Translations under genes and position numbers: made by a program
Shown: positions 1 through 5,678 of the stretch, piece by piece
How the letters are laid out: every line of letters starts with the position of its first letter
Numbering within the stretch: the first letter of the stretch is position 1
The notes under the pieces: model-generated
Told to the model about the DNA's origin: nothing
Seen by the model: only the letters and a program-made list of their open reading frames with translations
Databases searched by the model: none
Source of the DNA: WGMK01 sp044359155
GTDB taxonomy: Bacteria; Hydrogenedentota; Hydrogenedentia; Hydrogenedentales; JAEUWI01
Assembly (NCBI GenBank): GCA_044359155.1
Contig: JBIKMR010000246.1
Span: forward strand, 1-6,596
DNA length: 6,596 nucleotides
Direction of reading: 5' to 3'

Positions 1-877
1 CGCTGCGCCAGTTGCAATATGCCACGCATCCAAACCATGTTATCTGTACCACTGGATGATCTGCCATGGAGTAAATTTGGTCACCCGCGCCAAGGCGGCT
101 CTGTACCCGGAACTTGCACCCGCTGAATTCTATCGAGGAGTAGCTTGTGTTCCTGTCGGTCTCCACCAACTGCTTGCCATACCCGTAAACCAATCCCCGA
201 TTGTAGGCACCACCAAAAGCGCTACTTTCCAAGTAACCTTGGCCGTAGGCCCAATTCAGAACATCTGCCATCTGCTGGTTGGTGACTTCGTACTTCCCAA
301 TCAAATAGGCGTCCAGATACACCGTATGCACCGGCAACTCATGCAAATGGCCGGTGTCCGTGTAGGGGCGCCCCATCTCGAAGCTACCTGCAGAAATAGC
401 GACAAGCTCGTCAACACTCGCGCCTTCTTCCTCGCCCTCCGTAGCGCCTTCAAGTATCCTTTCGAGGTTACCCTCACCACTTCCTTCCGAAGTGCCTTCT
501 ATAACTCCTCCGGTGTACTCTTTGTCTTCAGACGATGATCCGGGGCAGTAACCATCTTCACTATCGAGGCAATTCTTATAAAGAGATGCATTATAATATT
601 GAATTGCCCGCAACAGTTCGTTGAACGAGATGACCCAGTTCTGCGGGCTGTAGTCGAGATCGTGCGGCTCGCACATCGCCTCGCCAGCACCGGGTGCGTA
701 GCCGTCCTCCGTCTCTGCAGCATTATGCAGGCCCTGAAAATTGAAGAACTGGATGCAGCGCAGCAATTCGCCCAACGCGATGTTGCCGTGCGGCGGCGTC
801 GTGTCCATCGAATGCCACTGCGCATGAGCGGTGCCGCAACCAAATGTCAAAATTAATGCAAGCGCCCAGCGCATCAT
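1..877 (-). CDS. Secreted SUMF1 (formylglycine-generating-enzyme-like) domain protein with N-terminal tandem repeats, 3' end cut by window edge
   Basis: The reading frame is open for 292 codons from ATG at 877 to the left edge, so the C-terminus is missing. It starts MMRWALALIL (either ATG is possible) directly after an in-frame TAA. Residues 1-19 look like a signal peptide with an AHA cleavage site before Gln20. Residues 33-63 and 83-113 are two copies of an ELLRxIQ...EDGYxPG module. Residues 127-153 form a Glu/Gly/Ser-rich linker. From about residue 157 a SUMF1/FGE-sulfatase fold begins: AGSFEMG, then ELPVHTVYLDAYLIGKYEVTN, and near the edge HPVVQITWFGCVAYCNWRS. In known family members this fold either oxidises a sulfatase cysteine to formylglycine or acts as a lectin-like or binding domain. 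The catalytic cysteines would lie past the edge, so activity cannot be judged. The protein is probably exported. It lies downstream of the feo operon on the same strand but is separated from it by 146 bp containing hairpins, so it is probably its own unit. Base composition looks more AT-rich than in the feo genes. Confidence 0.88.
   Translation of the reverse strand, partial: MMRWALALILTFGCGTAHAQWHSMDTTPPHGNIALGELLRCIQFFNFQGLHNAAETEDGYAPGAGEAMCEPHDLDYSPQNWVISFNELLRAIQYYNASLYKNCLDSEDGYCPGSSSEDKEYTGGVIEGTSEGSGEGNLERILEGATEGEEEGASVDELVAISAGSFEMGRPYTDTGHLHELPVHTVYLDAYLIGKYEVTNQQMADVLNWAYGQGYLESSAFGGAYNRGLVYGYGKQLVETDRNTSYSSIEFSGCKFRVQSRLGAGDQIYSMADHPVVQITWFGCVAYCNWRS
539..781 (-). repeat. Tandem ELLRxIQ...EDGYxPG protein module, two copies
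   Basis: Within the SUMF1-domain protein, residues 33-63 (bases 689-781) and 83-113 (bases 539-631) align without gaps at a fixed offset of 50 residues. Fifteen of 31 positions are identical: Ile, ELLR, IQ, two Asn, EDGY and PG. Each copy has an Asp eight residues before the Ile (Asp25, Asp75) and a Glu four residues after it. This is one residue longer than the D-x(6)-I-x(3)-E spacing of an EF-hand or dockerin loop. The module resembles repeats I remember from Hydrogenedentota and other PVC-like secreted proteins. Its function is unknown to me; a calcium-binding or cell-surface docking role is a guess. Confidence 0.7.
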
Positions 878-904
878 TTCTTAAGCCCCCGGTTAGCAGG
901 CTTC

Positions 905-933
905 AGCGTAACAGGGCAGTGGATTTATTACAA
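905..933 (-). promoter_or_regulatory. Possible sigma70-type promoter for the SUMF1-domain gene
   Basis: On the minus strand, TTGTAA (928-933) and TACGCT (905-910) are separated by exactly 17 bases. They match 4 of 6 and 3 of 6 consensus positions, including the key T, A and final T of the -10. The placement would start transcription about 20 bases upstream of the ATG at 877 and downstream of the stem-loops. The match is modest, so this is only a candidate. Confidence 0.3.
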
Positions 934-945
934 GAGAAATGGCAC

Positions 946-966
946 GCGGAGACCGACGATCTCCGC
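946..966 (-). terminator. Stem-loop downstream of the feo operon, possible terminator
   Basis: GCGGAGA (946-952) and TCTCCGC (960-966) form a perfect 7-bp stem with a 7-base loop. For a minus-strand transcript leaving the feo operon it is the second hairpin met. It is followed by GTGCCATTTCTCTTG, which has only a weak T-rich stretch and no clear run of U. It may end feo transcription together with the larger structure beside it, but it is not a textbook intrinsic terminator. Confidence 0.35.
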
Positions 967-1013
967 TCGTTCCCAAGTACAACCCGCCAGAAGCGGGCAA
1001 GCTTGGGAATGAG
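966..1013. repeat. Large palindromic stem-loop with nested hairpin, REP-like
   Basis: CTCGTTCCCAAG (966-977) pairs with CTTGGGAATGAG (1002-1013) over 12 bp, with one G-T pair. Inside lies a second hairpin, CCCGC (983-987) with GCGGG (993-997) around a 5-base loop. The outer arms resemble the CTCGTTCCCAAG / CTTGGGAACGAG palindromes that I recall as dispersed repeats in several bacterial genomes; this is memory, not a search. It lies 10 bases past the stop codon of the last feo gene. It could be a repetitive extragenic palindrome, a transcript 3'-end stabiliser or terminator, or a small non-autonomous mobile element. Confidence 0.5.
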
Positions 1014-1023
1014 GTCGGTGGAT

Positions 1024-1164
1024 TTACCTCCCCGTCTTCTTCGCGCACTCCGTCTCCCCGCAGCCACAGGTGCTCTGCTTGCCCTGATACATGCGCCACC
1101 CCATCCGCGCAATATAAAACACAGCACACCCCACGATGCCCGCTACAAGAATCACCTCCATCAT
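1024..1164 (-). CDS. FeoB-associated Cys-rich small membrane protein
   Basis: This encodes 46 residues, MMEVILVAGIVGCAVFYIAR and onward. One hydrophobic helix spans about residues 3-20. A short basic stretch with MGWRMYQGK follows, then a cysteine cluster, TCGCGETECAKK. One transmembrane helix followed by a CxCG-type tail just after feoB is the pattern of the FeoB-associated Cys-rich membrane protein family (the PF12669 type). Such proteins are thought to help Fe(II) transport or the FeoB complex, possibly by metal binding; the mechanism is not established. The ATG at 1164 overlaps the feoB stop (ATGATG), which suggests translational coupling. A longer reading upstream to 1308 is possible but would lie inside feoB and has no family support. 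The purine-rich AAGGGTGG sequence, ending in seven G, serves as a possible ribosome binding site. Confidence 0.75.
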   Translation of the reverse strand: MMEVILVAGIVGCAVFYIARMGWRMYQGKQSTCGCGETECAKKTGR

Positions 1165-3356
1165 CCCCCCCACCCTTGCAATGCGGTTGCACCGTGGTAG
1201 GCGATGAAGGCGCCCACGTAGGCAAGCACGGTCATGTAGACAAAAGAGAACACTGGCCAGCGCGCCTGCTTGGTTTCCCGATACATGGTCATCAGCGTGG
1301 CGGCGCACTGGGCGCAGAGCGCGAAGAACACCATCACCGAGAAGGCGACCGGCAAGGTAAACAAGGGCCGACCATCCGGCCAGGTGGCCATACGCAGTGT
1401 TTCGCGCAGCGAGTCCGAGGTCTCGTCCTCGTCTGAACCCAAGTTAAACAAGGTGCCCAGCGTGGCCACGATAATTTCGCGCGCGGGGAAGCTGGCAATC
1501 GCCGCCGTGGCGATGCGCCAATCCCAACCCAGCGGGCGGAACACCGGCTCGATGGCATGGCCCACCTGACCCAGCACACTACCGCGCAGGTAAGCCCCCG
1601 CCTCGGCCTCGTCCAGCTTCACCAGTTCTTCTTCCAATACGGCAGCGTCCGTCACCCGTGACTCCACCTCCGCCCGCTTCGCTTCAAAGTCCGCCCCGAT
1701 CGCCTCTGGCCTGGGGAAATACGCGAGCGCCCACACCACCACGCTCACCGCAAAGATAAGGGTGCCCGCGCGCATGAGGAACTCGCGTCCTTCGCGATAA
1801 ACCTTCCGCGCCACCGTGCCCGCTTGCGGCACTTTGTACGATGGCATCTCCAGCAGCAGCGGAGGCGTCGGTCCACGCAGCACGGTCTTCTTCAACACCC
1901 ACGCCGTCGGCGCAGCCACGGCCACGCCTACGAAGTACATGGCGAACAACGTCACCCCTTGCAGCCCCAACACCCCCAACACGGGCCGGTCGGGAACAAA
2001 GGCGGATATCATTATCACGTACACCGGCAGGCGCGCCGAGCAGCTCATCAAAGGGGCCACCATGATCGTGGTCATGCGATCGCGGTAGTCGCCTATGGTA
2101 CGGGTAGCCATCAGCCCTGGCACGGCACAGGCGAAACTAGTGAGCATGGGGATGAAGGCCTGTCCGCTGAGGCCGCACCAACTGAGGAGCTTGTCCATAA
2201 GGAACGCCGCGCGCGCCATATAGCCGCAGTCTTCAAGCAGGGCGATGAAGAAGGAGAGCAGTAGTATCTGGGGCAGGAAGATAATCACCCCCCCTACGCC
2301 AGCAATCATGCCATCTACCACCAAGCTCTTGAGCATTCCATCGGGCATGATGCCGCTGACGTAGTCGCCCAGCGCCGCGACCGCACCATCGATAAAGTCC
2401 ATCGCGGGCGCAGCCCACGAGTAGATGCTCTGGAAGAACAGCATCATCATCACAAGGAATATGACCGACCCGAATACGCGATGCGTTAGAACATCGTCAA
2501 GCTGCTCCGAGCGTGGGCGTACCCGCTGCTCCGGGCGCGACACGCAGGTGTCCAGCACGCTGCGCGCCCACGCATACCGCGCGTTCGCCTCCAGCGTAGC
2601 CGGGTTACCGTCCTTCCCCCACGCACCTTTGCGAATTGCCCGCAGCCGCGCCGCAAAATCCGGCCCAAGCTGGCGCGTCAGCCGCTTCTCTGCCTCGCCA
2701 TTTTCATCCACCAGCAGGCGGACCACTTCCAGCAACGGCACCGGGCGGCTCAGTGCGGCCTCATGCTTTCCCAGTTCCTCACTCAATTCACGAATCGCCG
2801 AATGCTCCGAATCAGGGAAGCGCACCTTCGGAACCACGGGGGGAATGTCGCCCTTGCACAGCCGCTCGAAGCGCACCCGCAGCGTGTCTATCCCCTTGCC
2901 CGTCGCCGCGCATGTCGGTACCACGGGAACACCGAGCGCTTCCGATAGCGCGTCCGCGTCCACCTTAATCTGGCGACGCCGCGCCACGTCCGTCATGTTC
3001 AAGGCAATGAGGGTCGGCAGCTCAAGCTCGATCAATTGCGACAGGAAGTACAGGTTGCGCTCAAGGTTCGACGCATCCACCACCACCAGCATCCCATCCA
3101 CCGGCTCTTCTTCGCGCCGCCGCCCAAGCAGCACATCGGTCACAATGATTTCATCCGGCGAACGCGCCGCCAGCGAATACGCCCCCGGCAAGTCCACCAG
3201 CCGCGCCGTCCCCCCCTTCATCCGCACCTCGCCATACTTGCGCGCCACGGTCACCCCGGCATAGTTCGCCGTAGTCTGGCTGAGGCCGGTAAGGGCGTTG
3301 AAGATTGCCGTCTTTCCCACGTTGGGGTTGCCCAGCAGGGCGATGGTGGGCATCAT
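1161..3356 (-). CDS. feoB: Ferrous iron transport protein B (GTPase-permease)
   Basis: This is an inner-membrane Fe(II) importer of 731 residues, close to the usual family length. The N-terminal G domain has G1 GNPNVGKT (9-16), G2 around Thr36, G3 DLPG (55-58), G4 NMTD (120-123) and G5 near CAATGKG (149-154). A helical guanine-dissociation-inhibitor region follows to about 285. The membrane part begins near 293. It has GVIIFLPQILLL, the pore motif SFACAVPGLMATRT with Cys410, APLMSCSARLP with Cys439, PAREIIVATLGTLFNLG, and a CAQC pair at 681-684. A charged insert (about 550-588, rich in Glu/Lys/Arg) lies between two helices; similar inserts occur in some non-proteobacterial FeoBs. GGAGG at 3364-3368 stands 7 bases before the first ATG of ATGATG, favouring the start at 3356. 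That ATG overlaps the feoA stop, so the two are probably coupled. Confidence 0.97.
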   Translation of the reverse strand: MMPTIALLGNPNVGKTAIFNALTGLSQTTANYAGVTVARKYGEVRMKGGTARLVDLPGAYSLAARSPDEIIVTDVLLGRRREEEPVDGMLVVVDASNLERNLYFLSQLIELELPTLIALNMTDVARRRQIKVDADALSEALGVPVVPTCAATGKGIDTLRVRFERLCKGDIPPVVPKVRFPDSEHSAIRELSEELGKHEAALSRPVPLLEVVRLLVDENGEAEKRLTRQLGPDFAARLRAIRKGAWGKDGNPATLEANARYAWARSVLDTCVSRPEQRVRPRSEQLDDVLTHRVFGSVIFLVMMMLFFQSIYSWAAPAMDFIDGAVAALGDYVSGIMPDGMLKSLVVDGMIAGVGGVIIFLPQILLLSFFIALLEDCGYMARAAFLMDKLLSWCGLSGQAFIPMLTSFACAVPGLMATRTIGDYRDRMTTIMVAPLMSCSARLPVYVIMISAFVPDRPVLGVLGLQGVTLFAMYFVGVAVAAPTAWVLKKTVLRGPTPPLLLEMPSYKVPQAGTVARKVYREGREFLMRAGTLIFAVSVVVWALAYFPRPEAIGADFEAKRAEVESRVTDAAVLEEELVKLDEAEAGAYLRGSVLGQVGHAIEPVFRPLGWDWRIATAAIASFPAREIIVATLGTLFNLGSDEDETSDSLRETLRMATWPDGRPLFTLPVAFSVMVFFALCAQCAATLMTMYRETKQARWPVFSFVYMTVLAYVGAFIAYHGATALQGWGG

Positions 3357-3601
3357 GACGCGTCCTCCACCTGCACGAGCGCCGCTTCCTGAAGTCGCAA
3401 CATCAGGTTAAAGCCCCGCACATGGACCTCGATAGGATCACCCAACGGCGCGCTGCGCAGGACCTCGATGTCCGCGCCTGGGCTTACGCCCATTTCGAGC
3501 ATTCGTTGTTGAATCTGGCCGGCTCCCGATATGGATACCACCCTGCTGCGCTCGCCCCGGCGCAGGTCCGCCAAGGTGCGTTTGGATACGGATACTGCCA
3601 A
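3353..3601 (-). CDS. feoA: Ferrous iron transport protein A (SH3-like), TTG start
   Basis: This encodes 82 residues with the FeoA/SH3-like core: TLADLRRGERSRVVSI, then QQRMLEMGVSPGADIEVLR, then APLGDPIEVHVRGFNLMLR. FeoA is a small cytosolic partner that binds FeoB and supports Fe(II) uptake. The length fits the family (about 75-85). There is no in-frame ATG upstream of the conserved core, and in-frame TGA and TAA lie just upstream. The only start covering the domain is TTG at 3601-3599, with GAGGA 9 bases before it. It is the first gene of the feo operon, and its stop TGA overlaps the feoB start. A TTG start may keep expression low. Confidence 0.93.
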   Translation of the reverse strand: MAVSVSKRTLADLRRGERSRVVSISGAGQIQQRMLEMGVSPGADIEVLRSAPLGDPIEVHVRGFNLMLRLQEAALVQVEDAS

Positions 3602-3610
3602 CGTTTCTGT

Positions 3611-3615
3611 TCCTC
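3611..3615 (-). promoter_or_regulatory. Ribosome binding site deciding the feoA TTG start
   Basis: GAGGA on the minus strand stands 9 bases before TTG at 3601. An ATG at 3617-3615 overlaps this motif but is in another frame, so the Shine-Dalgarno position supports TTG as the true start. Confidence 0.6.
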
Positions 3616-3663
3616 ATTAATATGGCGCAAGGGTCACGCTATGGGGCTTTGTAGAATGCCTTC

Positions 3664-3669
3664 AGTATA
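3664..3669 (-). promoter_or_regulatory. Candidate -10 element of the feo operon promoter
   Basis: TATACT on the minus strand matches 5 of 6 bases of the sigma70 -10 consensus and lies about 63 bases upstream of the feoA start. No good TTGACA-like -35 is found at 16-18 bases; that position falls at the edge of the palindrome at 3685-3700. If this is the promoter, it may depend on an activator or be blocked by a repressor. No recognisable Fur box was seen. Confidence 0.4.
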
Positions 3670-3684
3670 ACCAAAGAGACAGGG

Positions 3685-3700
3685 GTTAAGCTAGCTTTAC
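3685..3700. promoter_or_regulatory. 16-bp palindrome, candidate operator between feoA and the glycerate kinase gene
   Basis: GTTAAGCTAGCTTTAC is symmetric except for one T/T pair, with a perfect 10-bp core AAGCTAGCTT (3688-3697). It sits where the -35 of the feoA-side promoter would be. The rest of the 219-bp divergent region (3602-3820) shows no gene. For the plus-strand kinase gene only a weak TTGAAG (3722-3727) and TATAAG (3748-3753) pair with poor 20-base spacing can be found. The binding protein is unknown. Confidence 0.35.
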
Positions 3701-3820
3701 AGCCGCCATCGGTGACATCTATTGAAGGCAATCCCTGTATCTGTGAGTATAAGCACCCAGTTCCATTCCGAAATTCTCCCACGTTCTGAATCCATGTAAC
3801 CTGTCCATTCTGGTATCCCC

Positions 3821-4942
3821 ATGCATGTAGTCAGTGCCCCAGATTCTTTCAAGGAGGCTTGCAGCGCGCACGCTGCCGCGTGTGCCATTGCCGCTGGCTG
3901 GCGCTCTGTTCGCCCGGCGGACAGCATCGACTTGGCCCCGATGGCGGATGGCGGCGAGGGCACGGTGAATGCAGTGATGGCGGCGCTGGGCTTGTCTCCT
4001 TGTGAGGTTGGCGTGACGGGTCCGCTGGGTGCGCCGGTGAGGGCGCACTATGCCTATGACTCCGCACAGCAACTGGCGGTGATTGAAATGGCAGCGGCCT
4101 CGGGGCTGACATTAATAGCGCCTGATGAACTGAATCCCCTGTTGACCTCGACGCGGGGAACGGGCGAGCTGATCGTCCATGCGCTTGCACAAGGGGCTCG
4201 GCGAATCATCGTGGGATTGGGGGGCAGCGCGACGAACGATGGCGGGGCAGGGACAGCGGGAGCGCTAGGTGTGAGATTGCTGGATGCAGAGGGAATGCTG
4301 CTGCCACCGGGTGGCGCCACTCTATCCCGGCTTACGCGGATTGACACCTCACAATTAGACACCCGCCTGTCGATGTGCGAGGTGCTGCTTGCCTGCGATG
4401 TGGACAATCCGCTATGCGGACCAAAGGGTGCATCCGCCGTGTATGGTCCGCAGAAAGGGGCAACGTCGGCAATGGTGGCGGAACTGGACGCTGCGCTTGC
4501 GCACTATGCCCATGTTATCGAGCGGGACTTGGGACTGCATGTGCGCGATATCCACGGCGCGGGCGCAGCAGGCGGACTGGCGGCAGGGTTACTCGCCTTT
4601 GCCGGGGCGCGTATTCAGCCCGGCGTAAAGGTGGTGGCAGAAGCGATTGGGCTGGAGGAGCGGATAGCGCGCGCGGATCTGGTGATTACAGGCGAGGGCC
4701 GCTTCGACGCGCAATCGGCCCACGGCAAAACCCCCGCAGGCGTTGCCGCCATCGCGCGACAGCACGGGGTACCCGTGGTGGTACTGGCAGGAAGTGTGCA
4801 AACGGCGCCGGGATTGCTGGAGGAAATGGGCATTGAACAAGCGTTGGCGATTAGCCCAACCGGAATGCCGCTGGCTCAAGCTTTGCCGCTGACAGCGCAC
4901 TTCCTTCAGGAAGCAGGGGCACAGCTGGCTGCTACACGCTGA
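3821..4942 (+). CDS. garK: Glycerate 2-kinase (GarK/GlxK family)
   Basis: This encodes 373 residues, typical for the family (about 380). The enzyme phosphorylates D-glycerate with ATP to 2-phosphoglycerate in the cytosol, linking glycerate, glyoxylate or sugar-acid breakdown to lower glycolysis. Family signatures in order are APDSFKE (6-12), MADGGEGT (41-48), TSTRGTGELI (109-118), GLGGSATNDGGAG (132-144), CDVDNPLCGPKGAS (192-205), YGPQKGA (208-214), GAGAAGGLA (246-254) and ITGEGRFDAQS...GKTPAGVA (289-309). The start is fixed by the conserved N-terminus MHVVSAPDSFK, although no clear Shine-Dalgarno precedes it. The gene stands alone on this strand. Its last 11 bases overlap the end of the opposing ABC ATPase gene. 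Whether it is closer to garK or glxK cannot be told here; no glyoxylate or glucarate pathway genes are present in the window. Confidence 0.95.
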   Translation: MHVVSAPDSFKEACSAHAAACAIAAGWRSVRPADSIDLAPMADGGEGTVNAVMAALGLSPCEVGVTGPLGAPVRAHYAYDSAQQLAVIEMAAASGLTLIAPDELNPLLTSTRGTGELIVHALAQGARRIIVGLGGSATNDGGAGTAGALGVRLLDAEGMLLPPGGATLSRLTRIDTSQLDTRLSMCEVLLACDVDNPLCGPKGASAVYGPQKGATSAMVAELDAALAHYAHVIERDLGLHVRDIHGAGAAGGLAAGLLAFAGARIQPGVKVVAEAIGLEERIARADLVITGEGRFDAQSAHGKTPAGVAAIARQHGVPVVVLAGSVQTAPGLLEEMGIEQALAISPTGMPLAQALPLTAHFLQEAGAQLAATR

Positions 4943-5672
4943 ACGCGTCGAGAATTCTATCCGGGCGCAGCGCATCTTCGGGTGCGCCGGAGAAGCGCAG
5001 GGTACGGTTGATACTGGTGACCGCCGTGGCAGTTTCTTTGACCAGCTTCAAGTCGTGGTGTACCCAGAGTACGGTGGCCCCGGCCTTGTGCAGCACGCGC
5101 ACCTCATTGAGGATGAGTTCTGCGCCATTGCGGTCCACGCTGGACAGCGGCTCGTCGAGAATCAACAACGACGGCTGGGGTAACAGGGCCTGTGCAAAGA
5201 GCAGGCGCTGGCGCTCGCCGCCGGACAACTGCCCCACAAGGCGATGCTCCTTGCCTTGCAGGCCAAGTTTTTCCAGCACCTCGTAGGCGCGCGTGCGCAG
5301 TGCGGGCGACATGCCCAAAAATGCAGGGCGTTTCTGGCAGGAGAGCGCAATGAAGTCTTTTACGGAAATCGGCAGGGTGGGGTCCATGTCGAGGCGTTGC
5401 GGCACATAGCCAATGACACGCGGGCCATTCCATGCAATCTCGATGCGGCCCTCGTGCGGCATCTGCCCCAGCAGGCTGCGCAGCAGCGAGGTCTTACCGC
5501 CACCGTTGGGACCCACGATGCAGTGCAACGCGCCCGGACCCACGTTGAAGCTGACCTCTTCGAGAATGTTGTTGCCGCCCAACGAGAGGGACAGATTCTT
5601 CAAGGTAATGCGTGGCCCAGCCACGGATTGTGCGGCGGGAGATAGTTTTTCTTTTGTGGCGGTAGCAGGCAT
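4932..5672 (-). CDS. ABC transporter ATP-binding protein, zinc/manganese (ZnuC/MntB-like) type
   Basis: This encodes 246 residues, a complete nucleotide-binding domain: Walker A GPNGGGKTS (54-62), Q-loop in GYVPQRLDMD with Gln92, signature LSGGERQR (149-156), Walker B LLILDEP (169-175), D-loop SSVD (177-180) and H-loop VHHD with His206. The Q-loop stretch IGYVPQRLDMDPTLPISVKDF is characteristic of the metal-chelate importer group (Zn, Mn or Fe), which energises a membrane permease fed by a periplasmic binding protein. There is no His-rich C-terminal tail as in some ZnuC. The first 20 residues are a nonconserved Ala/Thr/Ser/Lys-containing extension. The ATG at 5672 is the only start before the domain and lies 6 bases after the stop of the secretion ATPase, so the two are probably co-transcribed. 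No permease or binding-protein gene follows; a convergent gene does. The metal substrate is inferred from family resemblance only. Confidence 0.85.
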   Translation of the reverse strand: MPATATKEKLSPAAQSVAGPRITLKNLSLSLGGNNILEEVSFNVGPGALHCIVGPNGGGKTSLLRSLLGQMPHEGRIEIAWNGPRVIGYVPQRLDMDPTLPISVKDFIALSCQKRPAFLGMSPALRTRAYEVLEKLGLQGKEHRLVGQLSGGERQRLLFAQALLPQPSLLILDEPLSSVDRNGAELILNEVRVLHKAGATVLWVHHDLKLVKETATAVTSINRTLRFSGAPEDALRPDRILDAFSV

Positions 5673-5678
5673 GAGGAA

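Noticed and set aside
56..538. Plus-strand open frame of 160 codons
   Set aside because: It lies antisense to the SUMF1-domain coding frame, which has clear family motifs; the plus-strand product resembles nothing and has no ribosome binding site.
836..848. Lipobox reading of LTFGC (residues 10-14) in the secreted SUMF1 protein
   Set aside because: Thr occupies the -3 position where Leu is expected, and an AHA signal peptidase I site follows five residues later. A lipoprotein is not excluded but is less likely.
499..856. Open frames on both strands at the left end (499-843 minus, 599-856 plus)
   Set aside because: Both are out-of-frame shadows of the secreted SUMF1 protein; the minus-strand product is an Arg/Thr/Ser-rich translation typical of a wrong frame.
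1024..1308. Longer version of the small Cys-rich protein starting at 1308
   Set aside because: The extra 48 residues lie wholly inside feoB in another frame and show no family similarity; the start at 1164 matches the family size and the stop-start overlap.
2425..3264. Plus-strand open frame of 279 codons
   Set aside because: It is antisense to the feoB GTPase domain. The Ser/Arg/Thr-rich composition is that expected from the opposite strand of a GC-rich gene.
3602..3820. Fur box or FNR box upstream of feoA
   Set aside because: No GATAAT-type repeated hexamers were found. TTGAAGGCAATC (3722-3733) resembles only one half of an FNR site.
3850..3857. AAGGAGGC as a Shine-Dalgarno for a later glycerate kinase start
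   Set aside because: It lies within the codons for the conserved N-terminus (SFKEAC), and no suitable start codon follows that would keep the essential APDSFK motif.
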